From positions 3,100,001 through 3,164,000 of the forward strand of contig NZ_VCMZ01000001.1 in the NCBI RefSeq assembly GCF_006352475.1: 64,000 bases of DNA, written 5' to 3'. Below, piece after piece: positions 8,408-20,699 of this stretch; the stretch's first letter is position 1, and every line of letters starts with the position of its first letter. This stretch comes from Acinetobacter pullicarnis (GTDB lineage Bacteria > Pseudomonadota > Gammaproteobacteria > Pseudomonadales > Moraxellaceae). A program made the translations under genes and the position numbers. The notes under the pieces were generated by a model. It saw only the letters and a list, made by a program, of their open reading frames with translations, was not told the DNA's origin and ran no database searches.

Positions 8408-9043
8408 CTAGTCTTTTTGTACACTACCAAAGATTTTATCACCAGCATCACCAAGACCTGGCACGATATAGCCGTGTTCATTTAGGCCTTCATCAATTGA
8501 AGCAGTAAAAATCATCACATCGGGGTGAGCTTTTTCGACACGTGCAACCCCTTCTGGTGCTGCAACCAAAACCATCACTCGAATATCTTTACAACCACTG
8601 GCTTTGAGCACATCAATTGCTGCCACAAGAGATGAACCTGTTGCTAACATTGGATCGATGATCATTGCAATACGGTTTTGTACATCCGGTACCAGCTTCT
8701 TATAGTAGGTGCGTGCTTCGAGTGTCTCTTCATCACGCTCCAAACCAAGTACAGAAACTTTGGCACTTGGAATAAGGTTGAGAAAGCCTTCTAACATGCC
8801 GATACCAGCACGTAAAATCGGAACAACGGTAATTTTTTTACCTGCAATACGCTGAGTCACCACCTTACCGGCCCAGCCTGAGATTTCTTGATCACACATA
8901 GTCAAATCTTGCGTTGCTTCATAAGTCAAAAGCATGGTGACTTCTTGAGCAAGTTCGCGAAAATTTTTAGTGCTAATATCCGTGCGGCGTAATAAGCCAA
9001 GTTTATGCTGAATCAGTGGATGTCTAATTTCTTGAATGGGCAC
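8408..9043 (-). CDS. upp: Uracil phosphoribosyltransferase
   Basis: 211 residues, normal length. The PRPP-binding loop [18 protein letters not shown] lies near residues 127-144, and the uracil-binding C-terminus [16 protein letters not shown] is intact. It makes UMP from uracil and PRPP in the cytosolic pyrimidine salvage pathway. A TATAAT-like -10 (9080-9085, minus strand) is seen about 40 bases before the ATG, without a good -35. Single gene between convergent LysR and the nuo terminator. Confidence 0.95.
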   Translation of the reverse strand: MPIQEIRHPLIQHKLGLLRRTDISTKNFRELAQEVTMLLTYEATQDLTMCDQEISGWAGKVVTQRIAGKKITVVPILRAGIGMLEGFLNLIPSAKVSVLGLERDEETLEARTYYKKLVPDVQNRIAMIIDPMLATGSSLVAAIDVLKASGCKDIRVMVLVAAPEGVARVEKAHPDVMIFTASIDEGLNEHGYIVPGLGDAGDKIFGSVQKD

Positions 9044-9150
9044 GGGAGACTACCTAAAACATAACGATAAATTGCCGCTATTATAAATGTTTTTTATCAG
9101 TTGGAGTACAAAAAGAATATTCATGTTTTTTTAGGTTATTGATGAGACAG

Positions 9151-9180
9151 AAAAAAGCCCTCATCAATGAGGGCCTTTTT
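9151..9180 (-). terminator. Rho-independent terminator of the nuo operon
   Basis: Stem GCCCTCAT / ATGAGGGC with a 3-base-class loop, flanked by A-run and T-run; read on the minus strand it ends in TTTTTT. It lies 15 bases after the nuoN stop. Confidence 0.85.
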
Positions 9181-9195
9181 CATGCAAACATTAAA

Positions 9196-10761
9196 TTAGC
9201 TGTATTTAGCCAAGATGATTTGCAATGGGCTGAGGATTTCCAGGCCTTTCACCAACTCGATCATTGGGTTTGGATAAACCCCGAGTAAGATCACCAAGAA
9301 TGCTGCAAACAACACCATGATGCCGCCTGCTTGTTGGCCCCAGTTATGCTCTGCATCAACACTTGGTTGAACCGGTGCAGTCATATACATCACGATCATC
9401 ACGCGTAAGTAGTAATACAAACCAATACCACTGCCGACAATAACCATTGCTGCAAAGAACCAATGTTGAGTTGAAACCATGGTCATAATCAGCATGAATT
9501 TACCGATAAAACCAGCCGTCAACGGAATACCCGCCAAAGACAACATCATCACGGTTAAAGTTGCCGTTAAGATCGGACGACGCCAGAACAAACCACGATA
9601 ATCAGCCAAGCTTTCTGCTTCAGTTTGGTTGTTATATGGGCTCGACATCAAGGTCACTACCCCAAACGCACCAATCGTGGTCAGTACATAAGACAGTACA
9701 TAGACATTGATTGAAGTGAGGCTCAAGAACGAAACACTCATGAGACCAAGCAATAGATAACCAAAATGAGCAATCGAAGAGTAAGCTAAAATACGTTTTA
9801 GATTAACTTGCTTCACTGCCAAGAAGTTACCCACCAAAATTGAAAGCACAGCAATGATCACGATAATCGTGCGAATTGAGTCAATGCTCACCACACCAGA
9901 AGTGAGCAAGTAGCGAATTAAGAAGCCAATCATGGCTACTTTAGACACAGTTGCTAAGAACGTTGCAATTGGTGCTGGTGCGCCCTGATAAACATCAGGT
10001 GTCCATTTATGGAATGGCGCTAAAGACAATTTAAACGCAATCGCAGCAATCATCAGGCCTAGACCTAGAATCATCACTGGTGACTGGAATAAAGTCTCAT
10101 AAACAGGCAAATATGTTTGTAACGCCATTAACTGTTCAGGCGTTTCTTTTAACATCAGCGCAAGAGAAATATCATCTGCTTGACCTGCAAAGCTCAGTGA
10201 ACCAAGCGTTGCATAGATATACGCCATACCCATCAACAACATCGCAGAAGCAGTCGCAGAAAGGACCAAGTACTTAATGCCCGCTTCTAGTGATTTACTG
10301 CGCTGATAGGTATATGCCACAAGTCCATAAACTGGAATTGACATTAACTCAAGGCTAATAAACAGTGCCGCAAAGTTTGAGCTTACCGTCATTAACATTG
10401 CGCCCGCAGTCGAGATCAACATTAAGAGATAAAGCTCTTCACGGTTGTCTTTGTAGCGCTCGATATACGCATGAGACAAGGTGCAGCATGCCAATGCAGC
10501 GATCAAGATAATCACTTGATAGAACAAGGCAAAGCTATCAACCATGAACAAGCCCATGATTGAAATAGCAGCTGTATGACTGAGGTATACCGTATATAAA
10601 ATATAAGCAACCGCAAGGTTTAAACCCACAACCGATGTTGTCGCGATCAGATTATGATTGCGTTTAATCGCAATCAAAATCATCACCACGATGGCGGTTA
10701 ACGCCACAATCATCACTGGGGCCAATGGCATAAGTTCATTAAATGAAAGTGTGAAGTTCAT
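9196..10761 (-). CDS. nuoN: NADH-quinone oxidoreductase subunit N
   Basis: 521 residues, slightly longer than E. coli NuoN. It is built of about 14 membrane helices with the antiporter-type core: SLELMSIPVYGLVAY carries the conserved Glu of TM5, and LSLAPFHKWTPDVYQGAPAP carries the conserved Lys and the broken-helix region. It is one of the three proton-translocating membrane-arm subunits. Last gene of the operon, three bases after nuoM and followed by the operon terminator. Confidence 0.95.
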   Translation of the reverse strand: MNFTLSFNELMPLAPVMIVALTAIVVMILIAIKRNHNLIATTSVVGLNLAVAYILYTVYLSHTAAISIMGLFMVDSFALFYQVIILIAALACCTLSHAYIERYKDNREELYLLMLISTAGAMLMTVSSNFAALFISLELMSIPVYGLVAYTYQRSKSLEAGIKYLVLSATASAMLLMGMAYIYATLGSLSFAGQADDISLALMLKETPEQLMALQTYLPVYETLFQSPVMILGLGLMIAAIAFKLSLAPFHKWTPDVYQGAPAPIATFLATVSKVAMIGFLIRYLLTSGVVSIDSIRTIIVIIAVLSILVGNFLAVKQVNLKRILAYSSIAHFGYLLLGLMSVSFLSLTSINVYVLSYVLTTIGAFGVVTLMSSPYNNQTEAESLADYRGLFWRRPILTATLTVMMLSLAGIPLTAGFIGKFMLIMTMVSTQHWFFAAMVIVGSGIGLYYYLRVMIVMYMTAPVQPSVDAEHNWGQQAGGIMVLFAAFLVILLGVYPNPMIELVKGLEILSPLQIILAKYS

Positions 10762-10764
10762 GAC

Positions 10765-12375
10765 TTATTGCATCTCCACAGTTTGTTGAATGACAACCTG
10801 TTGGGTTGCTTCAACGACTTCTTGAACCGGTAAATAGCTATTGGTAATCCACGCCATGCTTGAATGAGAAATATCAAGGAAGCTTTGTGGATAGAGACCG
10901 AGCCAAAGTAAACCGACTGCACAAACCATCAATAGACTGATCTCACGCGCAGAGAGATCTTTGAGTGGGTTTGTATAATGTGCTTGCTGTTGTTCATTTG
11001 GCGTACCAAATAGCGTGCGGTGAATCAAGATCAAACCATACAGACCAGCAAAAACTAGACTGATTGCGGCAATAATCGTGAACACTGGGAATTGGTTGAA
11101 CGATCCCATCAGGATGAGGAATTCACCAATAAAGTTACCCAGACCTGGAATACCGACCAGCGCAGCAACAAAGAACATTAAGAAGAAAGATAGATAAGGA
11201 AGTTGACCGCGTATCCCACCCATTAAACGCATATCACGGGTATGTACACGTTCGTAAACCTGACCACACATAATGAACAGTGCTGCTGAAGACAGACCGT
11301 GTGCCAACATCATGATCATCAAACCTTGGAAGGTCAGAATATTACCGGCATAAAGTGCCAATAACACGAAGCCCATGTGCGAAATTGAGGTATAAGCCAA
11401 CAAACGTTTCATATCGGTCTGCTGGAAAGCACACCATGCGCCGTAGAAAATCCCGATCATACCCAAAATAATCGCGAAATCTGCAAATTGAGCAGATGCC
11501 AATGGGAAGAAAGGAATGACAAAACGCAATAAACCATAAGCCGCTGTTTTAATCAGAATACCAGCCAAGTCGACAGAACCCGCAGTGGGTGCTTGCGCAT
11601 GCGCATCTGGCAACCAACCATGTAATGGGAATACCGGTAACTTCACTGCAAAACCAATAAACAGACACAGCATGAATCCATAAGCCACGCTTGGATATTC
11701 TCTTTCAAGAATATGTGCTGCATTCATAAGATCTGCATAAGCAAAACTTAAAGGCTGTCCTACAACCATGGCATTAAATAACACCAGTCCGAGGATACCG
11801 ATCAACATGATCAGACCCGCAATTTGGGTGTAGAGGAAGAATTTGGTCGCTGCATAAACGCGTGATTTTCCTGCTGTACCTGAATGTCCCCAAAGTGCAA
11901 TCAAGAAATAGATTGGCACCAACATCATCTCCCAGAAGAAGAAGAATAAGAACATGTCGATTGCAATGAATACACCGATTACGCCACCCAAAGACCACAA
12001 TAGGTTCAGGTGGAAGAAACCAACGTTCTTTTGGATTTCACCCCAAGAACAGCCAACAGCTAATACACCCAAGAGTGCGGTTAAGCCCACCATCAGTAAC
12101 GATAAACCGTCGACTGCAAGGTGAATATTAATGCCGAGGGCACTGATCCATGGCACATAGAATTGAGCAGCCCAGGTTGGGGTTGCTTGGCCGATTTCAT
12201 AACTGAAACCACCCTGCCCCCAAAGGACGACGGTTAGGACCAAAGTCAACAACATACCGAGCAATGCAATATAGCGCGGCAAGTGTTTATCGACTTTGTC
12301 GACGACCCAACACAGAAAACCTGCAATGAACGGAACCAAGATCAACGCGGGCAAAATTAAATTATTAGTTTCCAT
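10765..12375 (-). CDS. nuoM: NADH-quinone oxidoreductase subunit M
   Basis: 536 residues, polytopic. FFFFWEMMLVPIYFLIALWG contains the essential Glu of TM5, and KLPVFPLHGWLPDAHAQAPTAGSVDLAGILIK contains the conserved Lys and HxxLPDAH motif of antiporter-like subunits. Membrane-arm proton channel. The gene starts one base after the nuoL stop, so translational coupling is likely. The C-terminus is a Gln/Val-rich polar tail of about 20 residues after the last helix. Confidence 0.95.
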   Translation of the reverse strand: METNNLILPALILVPFIAGFLCWVVDKVDKHLPRYIALLGMLLTLVLTVVLWGQGGFSYEIGQATPTWAAQFYVPWISALGINIHLAVDGLSLLMVGLTALLGVLAVGCSWGEIQKNVGFFHLNLLWSLGGVIGVFIAIDMFLFFFFWEMMLVPIYFLIALWGHSGTAGKSRVYAATKFFLYTQIAGLIMLIGILGLVLFNAMVVGQPLSFAYADLMNAAHILEREYPSVAYGFMLCLFIGFAVKLPVFPLHGWLPDAHAQAPTAGSVDLAGILIKTAAYGLLRFVIPFFPLASAQFADFAIILGMIGIFYGAWCAFQQTDMKRLLAYTSISHMGFVLLALYAGNILTFQGLMIMMLAHGLSSAALFIMCGQVYERVHTRDMRLMGGIRGQLPYLSFFLMFFVAALVGIPGLGNFIGEFLILMGSFNQFPVFTIIAAISLVFAGLYGLILIHRTLFGTPNEQQQAHYTNPLKDLSAREISLLMVCAVGLLWLGLYPQSFLDISHSSMAWITNSYLPVQEVVEATQQVVIQQTVEMQ

Positions 12376-12376
12376 T

Positions 12377-14266
12377 TTATTTCCCCACGATCTGGATCAC
12401 GATCAAGATCATTAGTAAGACAATGACACCGAGCGACATGCTTGATGCATACTCACGTAATGAACCTGTTTGACGTGAACTACTAAACTGATGACCACCT
12501 TTTACAATTGCAGGCAGTAACAGCCAGAAACCATCAATCGGATCACGACCAAAGATCTTCGCCAATAGCAAATAAGGTTTAACGAATACGATGTTATACA
12601 AAGCATCAAAACCAAATGCATTACGACAGATATTGGCAAGGCCAGCACCCAATGAGGTTTGAGCGAAAGCTTTTACAGAGTTGTAAGCAAAAGCAAATAA
12701 AACGATACCAACCACCAAGCCAACCAAAGCAATGCCCACCGCAGTATATTCAGCTGCATGTGCACCTGCTTCTAAAGTTGCAGGAATTTCAAAGGCTGGA
12801 ATATTGGCACTGGTCAATAGCTTTTTCACAGGCTCAATCAGCACGTATGCCAAGCCAGTAGAAAGTGCAGCTAATATTGCCAATGGTGCCCAATAGGTTG
12901 CGCCTTTGATCGGATGATATTCAGTTTTCGCTTCACCAAAGAACACCACCCAAATAAGACGGAAGGTATAAATTGACGTGAGGAAAGCACCAGCAACACC
13001 AGCCCAGTACAAGCAGTTATAAATTGAAACCGCTTGGCCTTTGACCCAAACTGCACCCAATATCGCATCTTTCGAGAAGAAGCCAATCGTGATAAATGGA
13101 ATTGCAGCGAGTGCGCCACCACCAATTGCGAAGCAGGCAAACAAGAATTTGTTTTTGTGGAATAGACCACCCATCTTGAAGATATTTTGTTCGTGATGGA
13201 ATGCCAAGATCACCGCACCAGAAGACAAGAATAACAATGCCTTAAAGAACGCATGCGCCAGCATATGGAATAGACCCGCTTGATACGCTTCTGCACCGAC
13301 CGCCATAAACATATAACCGAGCTGACTCATGGTTGAGTAAGCCAAAATACGTTTGATGTCGGTTTGAACCAAAGCGGCAAAACCAGCAACCAATAAAGTA
13401 ACCGCACCAGTAATTGAGATGAACATCAATACTTCAGGTGCCATTTCGAACACACTGAACATACGGCTGGTTAAGTAAATACCAGCAGTCACCATGGTTG
13501 CAGCGTGAATTAACGCTGAAACCGGTGTTGGGCCTGCCATTGCATCGGCCAACCATGTTTGTAATGGGATTTGTGCAGATTTACCTGCAGCACCCAAGAA
13601 CAACATTAAAGCAGTCCAAATGGTTAACGATGAACTCAGTGCCAAAACAGTTGGTGCATTTTCAACGATGGTCGCAATGTGTAGCGTGCCAAATTGTTGA
13701 TAGAGCAAGAACATTGCAATGAGCAAGAAGACGTCACCCACACGGGTTACCGTAAATGCTTTGATTGCAGCAAAACCGTTGGCAGGGGTTTTATAATAAA
13801 AACCAATCAGTAGATAAGAACAAAGTCCTACACCTTCCCAACCGAGGAACAATAACGCTAAGTTATCGCCCAACACCAACAGCAACATGCTCGCAACGAA
13901 CAAGTTGAAATAAGAGAAGAAACGAGCAAAGTCTTCTTCACCACGCATATACCACGCGGCAAAGATGTGGATCAGGAAGCCAACCCCAGTCACCATACCC
14001 AACATCAACAAAGACAAGCCATCAAGATGTAAGCTCATGCCCGGTGCTAAATTACCGACATCAAACCACGTCCATAAATGGACCACTTGACTGGTTGCGT
14101 TGCTGTTGACGAAATTGATGCCCGCAAATAATGCAGCAAGCGCTGATAAGCCCACTGCACCCACACCAATGATTGCTGCAACAGTTTCAGGGAGCTTGTT
14201 GCGCCCTGCTGCTAACAATACAAAACCAATGAGTGGGAATAAAATTGTTAAAGCTAATAAACTCAT
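12377..14266 (-). CDS. nuoL: NADH-quinone oxidoreductase subunit L
   Basis: 629 residues. The antiporter-like core shows [21 protein letters not shown] (conserved Glu) and [35 protein letters not shown] (conserved Lys/His region). The C-terminal 120 residues carry the long lateral helix and last TM segment ([15 protein letters not shown]). It is the distal proton pump of the membrane arm. Overlaps the nuoK stop by four bases (ATGA). Confidence 0.96.
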   Translation of the reverse strand: MSLLALTILFPLIGFVLLAAGRNKLPETVAAIIGVGAVGLSALAALFAGINFVNSNATSQVVHLWTWFDVGNLAPGMSLHLDGLSLLMLGMVTGVGFLIHIFAAWYMRGEEDFARFFSYFNLFVASMLLLVLGDNLALLFLGWEGVGLCSYLLIGFYYKTPANGFAAIKAFTVTRVGDVFLLIAMFLLYQQFGTLHIATIVENAPTVLALSSSLTIWTALMLFLGAAGKSAQIPLQTWLADAMAGPTPVSALIHAATMVTAGIYLTSRMFSVFEMAPEVLMFISITGAVTLLVAGFAALVQTDIKRILAYSTMSQLGYMFMAVGAEAYQAGLFHMLAHAFFKALLFLSSGAVILAFHHEQNIFKMGGLFHKNKFLFACFAIGGGALAAIPFITIGFFSKDAILGAVWVKGQAVSIYNCLYWAGVAGAFLTSIYTFRLIWVVFFGEAKTEYHPIKGATYWAPLAILAALSTGLAYVLIEPVKKLLTSANIPAFEIPATLEAGAHAAEYTAVGIALVGLVVGIVLFAFAYNSVKAFAQTSLGAGLANICRNAFGFDALYNIVFVKPYLLLAKIFGRDPIDGFWLLLPAIVKGGHQFSSSRQTGSLREYASSMSLGVIVLLMILIVIQIVGK

Positions 14267-14571
14267 CCGCGCATCTCACTAGCAGCATCCACATCCAAAT
14301 GATGGAAGCGATGATAAAACTGAAGTACGATCGCAAGACCGATACACGCCTCTGCTGCCGCTAAAGTCAGAATTAAGATAAACATAATTTGACCGTCTGG
14401 CTGCATCCAGGCACTACCTGCCACAACAAATGCCAACGCAGCGGCATTCATCATCACTTCGAGACTCATTAACATAAATAAAAGGTTACGACGTACCATC
14501 ACACCATAAAAACCCAGTGCGAATAGCATCGTTGCAACGATCAAACCATGTTCTAAAGGAATGTTGCCCAT
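14263..14571 (-). CDS. nuoK: NADH-quinone oxidoreductase subunit K
   Basis: 102 residues with three TM helices. The conserved buried glutamates of the E-channel are present in [16 protein letters not shown] and in [13 protein letters not shown]. It overlaps nuoJ by one base and nuoL by four, which supports coupled translation in the operon. Length is as usual for the family. Confidence 0.95.
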   Translation of the reverse strand: MGNIPLEHGLIVATMLFALGFYGVMVRRNLLFMLMSLEVMMNAAALAFVVAGSAWMQPDGQIMFILILTLAAAEACIGLAIVLQFYHRFHHLDVDAASEMRG

Positions 14572-15101
14572 TATTGTCTTTCCTCTTCTGCACTGGATTC
14601 ACGCTTGCCTAAGTGGAATGCTGCAACCAAAGCTGCAAGCAATAACATTGCTGCAACTTCAACCAATAAGATGTATTTGGTGAACAGCGCAATACCCACT
14701 TCTTTCGGGCCAATCATGCCAGTTCCCATTACAAGTCCTTGAGTACTTGGTGCACTGTAATCAGATGCGAGGATCCACACTAAAGTCAAACCCAGGAGGA
14801 AACACATCAATGCAGGATAAGCCCAGGCATCTGAACTTAACCATTTGCGTTCTTGGTCAACAGTATCCTGACCAAGATTGAGCATCATCACCACAAAAAC
14901 AAATAACACCATAATGGCGCCTGCATACACGATCACTTCAAGTGCCGCAGCAAACGGTGCGCCGATGGTAAGGAACATGCCAGCAACTGCCAATAAAGAC
15001 ACAATCAAACTGAGTAAAGCATGCACCGGGTTCGCGTTAGTCACAACGCGTAGGGTCGAAACAATGGCCACGATGGCCATTAAATAGAATGGCCAAATCA
15101 T
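14571..15101 (-). CDS. nuoJ: NADH-quinone oxidoreductase subunit J
   Basis: 176 residues with five TM helices. [22 protein letters not shown] is the conserved TM3 with its pi-bulge region. It sits between the hydrophilic and membrane arms and takes part in coupling quinone reduction to proton pumping. Four-base overlap with nuoI. The charged C-terminus ([11 protein letters not shown]) is cytoplasmic. Confidence 0.95.
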   Translation of the reverse strand: MIWPFYLMAIVAIVSTLRVVTNANPVHALLSLIVSLLAVAGMFLTIGAPFAAALEVIVYAGAIMVLFVFVVMMLNLGQDTVDQERKWLSSDAWAYPALMCFLLGLTLVWILASDYSAPSTQGLVMGTGMIGPKEVGIALFTKYILLVEVAAMLLLAALVAAFHLGKRESSAEEERQ

Positions 15102-15634
15102 GGTAATAAGCTCCGTACATCTACTGGTGCACTTTCTTTCTGTGCTTGACCTTTGTCTTTGCCTTGAACCGCCATACCCGCTACACGATAGAAGTTGTAG
15201 TCTGGATATTTGCCTGGACCTGAAATCAGTAAGTTCTCTTTTTCATAGACCAAGTCCTGACGCACATATTCGCCCAATTCGAAATCTGGGGTCATTTGAA
15301 TCGCGGTGGTCGGACACGCTTCTTCACACATCCCGCAGAAAATACAGCGAGAGAAGTTGATACGGAAAAACTCCGGATACCAACGACCATCTTCTTTTTC
15401 TGCTTTCTGTAATGAGATACAGCCGACTGGACACGCAACCGCACACAGGTTACAAGCAACACAACGCTCTTCACCATCTGGGTCGCGGGTTAACACAATC
15501 CGTCCACGATAACGTGGTGGTACAGCGACTGGCACCTCAGGATATAAAATCGTGTCACGTTTACGTGTGACATGGCTAAATACCATCCACAAGCTACGAA
15601 CGATTGACCCGACTCCAGCTAGAATTTTAAACAT
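15098..15634 (-). CDS. nuoI: NADH-quinone oxidoreductase subunit I (two [4Fe-4S] clusters)
   Basis: 178 residues. Two ferredoxin-type motifs are complete: [16 protein letters not shown] near residues 58-73 and [16 protein letters not shown] near residues 97-112, binding clusters N6a and N6b that pass electrons to NuoB. The N-terminal amphipathic helix anchors it to the membrane. Normal length. Nineteen bases downstream of nuoH. Confidence 0.96.
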   Translation of the reverse strand: MFKILAGVGSIVRSLWMVFSHVTRKRDTILYPEVPVAVPPRYRGRIVLTRDPDGEERCVACNLCAVACPVGCISLQKAEKEDGRWYPEFFRINFSRCIFCGMCEEACPTTAIQMTPDFELGEYVRQDLVYEKENLLISGPGKYPDYNFYRVAGMAVQGKDKGQAQKESAPVDVRSLLP

Positions 15635-15652
15635 GTTGAACTCCCTGCTGTC

Positions 15653-16669
15653 CTAAGCCGCGTGATTCAAAAGAATCACAGCACCAGTTACGAGAAGGTT
15701 AACCAATGCCAGTGGCAAACAAACCTTCCAACCAAAATTCATCACTTGGTCATAACGTGGGCGCATTAACGAGCCACGTGCCAAGACAAACATCATTACA
15801 AAGAATGCTGTTTTTGCGATAAACCAAAATGCTGGCGGTATAAATGAAATTTCTAAGTTGAATGGCGCTAACCAACCACCAAAGAATAAAGTCACGATCA
15901 GTGCTGAAATTAAGATGATGTTGACGTATTCAGCAACGAAGAACATCCCCCACTTCATACCACCGTATTCCACGTGATAACCTTCAGCCAATTCTTGTTC
16001 AGCTTCGGGTTGGTCAAATGGATGACGATGCGTGACGGCAACACCAGCCACCACAAAAATCAGGAAGCCAAGGAATTGCGGAATAATAAACCAAACATCA
16101 CGTTGTGCTTCAACGATGTCACGCAGGTTAAATGAACCTGCAATCGCCACCACCCCCATGAGTGAAATCCCTAGGAAAACCTCATAAGAAATGGTTTGAG
16201 CAGCAGAACGTAAACCACCCAATAACGCATATTTGTTATTTGACGCCCAACCACCGAATAACACGGCATAAACTGCAATACCAGCCATTGCCATAAAGAA
16301 CAATAGCCCGATACTCATATCCGCCACACCCATGGTTGGGCTGATCGGAATCACCATAAAGGACAGTACTGCGGTTGCCATGGCAACCCCAGGTGCTAAA
16401 CGGAAGGTGAGTTTGTCGGCAAACTTCGGTGTCCAGTCTTCTTTGAACATGATTTTCAACATGTCGGCAACGATCTGGAACATCCCGCCTGGACCAACAC
16501 GGTTAGGACCGTAACGGTCCTGCCAGAGTGCCAATAAGCGACGTTCAATAAACGACATTAATGCCGCCATGAGCACCACCACCAACAGGATCACGATTGC
16601 CTGAATCACCGAATAGGCGACTGGCCAGTCTGATGCCCAAGTGGGTAGTGCACGAATCGATTCATTCAT
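15653..16669 (-). CDS. nuoH: NADH-quinone oxidoreductase subunit H
   Basis: 338 residues, eight TM helices. [21 protein letters not shown] (residues about 40-60) and [20 protein letters not shown] are the conserved quinone-chamber loops with their acidic residues. It binds the quinone headgroup path together with NuoB and NuoD. Starts two bases after the nuoG stop. Confidence 0.96.
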   Translation of the reverse strand: MNESIRALPTWASDWPVAYSVIQAIVILLVVVLMAALMSFIERRLLALWQDRYGPNRVGPGGMFQIVADMLKIMFKEDWTPKFADKLTFRLAPGVAMATAVLSFMVIPISPTMGVADMSIGLLFFMAMAGIAVYAVLFGGWASNNKYALLGGLRSAAQTISYEVFLGISLMGVVAIAGSFNLRDIVEAQRDVWFIIPQFLGFLIFVVAGVAVTHRHPFDQPEAEQELAEGYHVEYGGMKWGMFFVAEYVNIILISALIVTLFFGGWLAPFNLEISFIPPAFWFIAKTAFFVMMFVLARGSLMRPRYDQVMNFGWKVCLPLALVNLLVTGAVILLNHAA

Positions 16670-16671
16670 GA

Positions 16672-19356
16672 TTAGGCTCCTACCGCAACAGAAACAGGCT
16701 CAGCAAGCGAAATCGTCGGTGCTTGACCCACCGGATAACCGATATAACCTGTAGGTAAATAGTCAATCACACGGACTGGCAAGCAAATGCTTGATTCGCC
16801 TGCTTGTACGGTCAATGCTTGACCTTCTTGAATATTCAAGCGTGCAGCATCTTCTGCACCCACTGCAAATGCAGCTTCAGGAATACGGCTTTCCATGGCT
16901 GGTGTTTTTACCGTAAATTCGCCTGAAGCGAAAATATGGTGCATTGGCACAAGACGGAAGCTTTCTGGATTGAGTAAAACTGCTGCAGGTGCAACATAGC
17001 TACGTGCAGGACGTTTTGCCAAGCGATCAAACAGACGAATGCCTGCATCACCACCTTTTAGATGTCCACCCACTTGGTCTTGGAATTTGTTCCAAGATTG
17101 TGGAGAGTTCCAACCTGGTGCCCATGCAAATGGAACCAAAGCTGATTTGGTTTGTGATCCAACATAACCTTCCATTGAGAAAGTTAAAGCAGAGTCAACA
17201 TCCACTGGCTGCATTGGCTCATGTACAGAAATCTGTGAACGCATTGCCGTACGGCCAGAGTAACGACGTGGTTCACGCGCAACTTTCAGACCATGTACAC
17301 GGTAACCCGCATCTGGTGCAACATCTTCGATGGCTTCAAGTACAGGCACACTGCGCACGATCGATTCGATCACATCATCCAATAAAGTCCACGAAATTGC
17401 TTTGCCTTTTACACCCGTTTCAATGGCATGTAACCAGCGCCAAGATTCTTTGATGGTGTATTCAGGTTTGTAATAGCTTGGATCATAAACTTGATAATAA
17501 CGTTGCGCACGACCTTCTTGACTCACCACAGTGCCATCGCCTTCCGCGAAGCTGGCTGCAGAAAGCACGATATCGGCTTGTGCTAGCGTTGGGCTTTCTG
17601 AATGATCGAGCACGATCACATCTTTGGCTTTAGCCAAAGCACGTTCTACTTGAATGCTTGGCAGACGACGATATAAATCGTTTTCAACCACAATCAGCGT
17701 GTCATAGTCTTGTGCAAATGCTTGTTCGAGGCTTAAGCCACCGAACAACGCCAAGCCCATCGAGTTCACTTCTGGAACTGTCAGGCTTAACCCAGCATTG
17801 GCACCAAGGTTCTGTGCCACTTGTGCCGCAGCTTCCATGATCGCAGGGTCTTGTAGACTGGTTCCTGAGATGATCAATGGTTTTTTCGCCGCTTTTAAGG
17901 TTTCTGCAATTTGTGCTGCAAAAGCTTTGGCATCGTCAGCGAGACCTTGAATCGTTTCACCATTTACGGCAGCCGCAATGGCAAAGCCAAGACGCGCAAT
18001 ATCATTTGGTGAAGCAACCACTTCGCCTGTTGCAACATCGGCTAAGCGGGTTTGGGTTGCAGCCAAGATATAAATTGGTGATTTCTGATCCTGTCCAATA
18101 CGTTGTACTGGTTCAGCTAACCATTCTTGGGTACGACGATCTGCCGACATTTGTTTGGCTTTGTTTTTCGCAGCTTGACGTACAGACAATGCCATACGTG
18201 GCGCAGTTTGGGTTAAATCTTCACCCAAAATCAGCACCGCATCATAGCTTTCAATTTCACGCATGGTTGGGTTGTAAATCCCCTCGCTCTGCATGATTGA
18301 AGCCGCTAATTCAGCCAAGTTTTGCTCTTTTTGCGACATACCGGTTGAATAGTTTGCCGAGCCAACCAATTCACGCAGTGCAAAGTTACTTTCTAAGCTG
18401 GCACGTGGTGAACCAATACCCAAAACTTTTTTGCCTTGGATTTTTTCAATCACAGTATCAAGTGCACGATCTACCGATAACGTGGTGATTTCTGCGCCAT
18501 GACGTAATTGTGGCTGACGCGGACGATCTTCGCGGTTGAGATAACCGGTACCGAAACGACCTTTGTCACACAAGAAGTATTGGTTTACATCACCATTGAA
18601 ACGGTTTTCAACACGACGGATTTCACCATAACGCTCACCTGGCGAAATATTACAACCCGAAGAACAGCCTTGGCATACGCTTGGCGCATACTGCATGTCC
18701 CATTTACGGTTATAACGTGCTGAATGAGTTTTATCCGTGAAAACACCCGTTGGGCAAACTTCAGTCAAGTTACCAGAGAATTCAGACTCTAATGTGCCTG
18801 ATTCTGGACGACCGAAATACACACGTGATGCGCTGCCATAGACACCAAAGTCGGTACCACCAGCATAGTCGTTGTAATAACGAACACAGCGATAACATGC
18901 GATACAACGGTTCATCTCATGCGCAATAAACGAACCCAACTCTTGATTGTGATGGGTACGCTTAGTAAAGCGATAGCGACGACGGTCATGTTGGGTCATC
19001 ACGGTCATATCTTGTAAATGACAATGTCCGCCCTCTTCACAGACTGGACAGTCGTGAGGGTGGTTGGTCATCAAGAACTCAATGATCGATGCACGAAACT
19101 CAACCGCTTCTTTATCTTCAATTGAGATAAAGCTGTTGTCACTCGCAGGCGTCATGCAGGACATGACCAAACGGCCACGCGTATCTTCTGCATTGGCGTA
19201 TTGTGTTACCGCACATTGACGGCAAGAGCCGACTGAACCTAAAGACGGATGCCAACAAAAATAGGGGATGTCGATGCCTAGACTCAAACATGCTTGCAGC
19301 AAGTTTTCTGAGCCATTGACTTCATACGATTTTCCATCGACATGAATGGTAGCCAT
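16672..19356 (-). CDS. nuoG: NADH-quinone oxidoreductase subunit G
   Basis: 894 residues. N-terminal [2Fe-2S] ferredoxin domain ([17 protein letters not shown], residues about 34-50), His/Cys cluster motif [19 protein letters not shown] (N5), two-cluster region [13 protein letters not shown], and a further Cys motif CQGCSSGCN that binds the additional N7 cluster, as in E. coli. The rest is a molybdopterin-oxidoreductase-like domain without cofactor. Electron input arm of complex I. Eleven bases downstream of nuoF. Confidence 0.96.
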   Translation of the reverse strand: MATIHVDGKSYEVNGSENLLQACLSLGIDIPYFCWHPSLGSVGSCRQCAVTQYANAEDTRGRLVMSCMTPASDNSFISIEDKEAVEFRASIIEFLMTNHPHDCPVCEEGGHCHLQDMTVMTQHDRRRYRFTKRTHHNQELGSFIAHEMNRCIACYRCVRYYNDYAGGTDFGVYGSASRVYFGRPESGTLESEFSGNLTEVCPTGVFTDKTHSARYNRKWDMQYAPSVCQGCSSGCNISPGERYGEIRRVENRFNGDVNQYFLCDKGRFGTGYLNREDRPRQPQLRHGAEITTLSVDRALDTVIEKIQGKKVLGIGSPRASLESNFALRELVGSANYSTGMSQKEQNLAELAASIMQSEGIYNPTMREIESYDAVLILGEDLTQTAPRMALSVRQAAKNKAKQMSADRRTQEWLAEPVQRIGQDQKSPIYILAATQTRLADVATGEVVASPNDIARLGFAIAAAVNGETIQGLADDAKAFAAQIAETLKAAKKPLIISGTSLQDPAIMEAAAQVAQNLGANAGLSLTVPEVNSMGLALFGGLSLEQAFAQDYDTLIVVENDLYRRLPSIQVERALAKAKDVIVLDHSESPTLAQADIVLSAASFAEGDGTVVSQEGRAQRYYQVYDPSYYKPEYTIKESWRWLHAIETGVKGKAISWTLLDDVIESIVRSVPVLEAIEDVAPDAGYRVHGLKVAREPRRYSGRTAMRSQISVHEPMQPVDVDSALTFSMEGYVGSQTKSALVPFAWAPGWNSPQSWNKFQDQVGGHLKGGDAGIRLFDRLAKRPARSYVAPAAVLLNPESFRLVPMHHIFASGEFTVKTPAMESRIPEAAFAVGAEDAARLNIQEGQALTVQAGESSICLPVRVIDYLPTGYIGYPVGQAPTISLAEPVSVAVGA

Positions 19357-19367
19357 AGTCGAATTCC

Positions 19368-20699
19368 TTAAGCCTGTTCTACGTTGCTTGCTTGAGCAAT
19401 AGGACGATCCGTCACTTTTGCTTCAAACTCGCTGCGGAAATATTTAAGCGCGCCCATCAATGGTTCCATCGCACCTGGTGCATGTGCACAGAAAGTTTTA
19501 CCAATCCACAATTTCTTGGTCAGTTCTTGTAAGTTTTGGATATCTTCCATCTTACCTTCACCGTTCTCAATTGCGACCAGCGCTTTCACTGCCCATGGCA
19601 AGCCATCACGGCAAGGTGTACAGAAACCACAAGATTCACGTGCAAAGAATTCTTCTAAGTTACGTGTTGCTGAAACCATACATTGGGTTTCATCCACAAC
19701 CATTAATAAGCAAGTCCCTAAACGAGAACCCGCTTTCATAATTGTTTCCGAATCCATCGGTAAGTCGATATGTTCTGCAGCAAGGAAATCCGTCGATGCA
19801 CCACCTGGTAACCATGCTTTGAGGGTTAAACCATCACGCATACCACCGGCATAGTCTTCGATCACTTCACGCGCTGTGGTACCAAAAGGAAGTTCCCAAA
19901 GACCTGGGAATTTCACTTTACCTGACGCGCCATAGATTTTGGTGCCTGGATCTTTTGATTTGCCTGCAGACAAGCCGATATACCATTCTGGACCACGCAG
20001 CATAATCGCTGGTAAGTTATTGAATGTTTCGACGTTGTTAACAATCGTTGGACGGCCCCATGCCCCTGCCACTTGAGGGAAAGGTGGTTTGGTCCGTGGA
20101 TTGGCACGACGGCCTTCAAGCGAGTTAATCAATGCAGTTTCTTCACCACAGATATAACGCCCAGCACCGGTATGCACATGCAGGTCAAAGCCCCAATTGG
20201 TTTCTAGGATGTTTTCACCCAAATAACCTTTGGCACGGACTTGATCAAGTGCTTGATTGAGGTATTGCGCAGCTTCGATGTACTCACCACGAATAAAGAT
20301 ATAACCATGAGTTGCTTCAAGGGTATACGCTGCAATCAGCATCCCTTCAATCAACTGATGCGGTAAACGCTCCATGAGTAGACGGTCTTTAAACGTACCT
20401 GGCTCCATCTCATCGGCATTACAGATCAAATAACGTGGACCACCATCGGTCGGTGCCATCAATGACCATTTAATACCAGCGGGGAAACCTGCACCACCAC
20501 GACCTTTTACGGTTGCAGCTTTAATCACTTCAAGCACGTCTTTTGGCGGCATGGTAATGGCTTTTTTAAAGCCAGCATAGCCGTCTAACGCTTCAAACGC
20601 GTCAACATCACGGACATGCTCATGTTTGCTTAAACGCCAAGTAAGCGGATGCGTTTCAGGATTACCTTCACCATAAATCGGTTTTGGTTCAGTATTCAT
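19368..20699 (-). CDS. nuoF: NADH-quinone oxidoreductase subunit F (FMN/NADH-binding)
   Basis: 443 residues. [13 protein letters not shown] (residues about 68-80) is the NADH-binding glycine loop, [19 protein letters not shown] belongs to the FMN site, and [12 protein letters not shown] carries the cysteines of cluster N3. It oxidises NADH and passes electrons through FMN. Four-base overlap with nuoE. Confidence 0.97.
   Translation of the reverse strand: MNTEPKPIYGEGNPETHPLTWRLSKHEHVRDVDAFEALDGYAGFKKAITMPPKDVLEVIKAATVKGRGGAGFPAGIKWSLMAPTDGGPRYLICNADEMEPGTFKDRLLMERLPHQLIEGMLIAAYTLEATHGYIFIRGEYIEAAQYLNQALDQVRAKGYLGENILETNWGFDLHVHTGAGRYICGEETALINSLEGRRANPRTKPPFPQVAGAWGRPTIVNNVETFNNLPAIMLRGPEWYIGLSAGKSKDPGTKIYGASGKVKFPGLWELPFGTTAREVIEDYAGGMRDGLTLKAWLPGGASTDFLAAEHIDLPMDSETIMKAGSRLGTCLLMVVDETQCMVSATRNLEEFFARESCGFCTPCRDGLPWAVKALVAIENGEGKMEDIQNLQELTKKLWIGKTFCAHAPGAMEPLMGALKYFRSEFEAKVTDRPIAQASNVEQA

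Noticed and set aside
10080..10277. Several plus-strand ORFs inside the nuo operon (also near 12616, 16989 and 17877)
   Set aside because: They are antisense shadows of well-conserved nuo genes and show no ribosome sites or recognisable domains.
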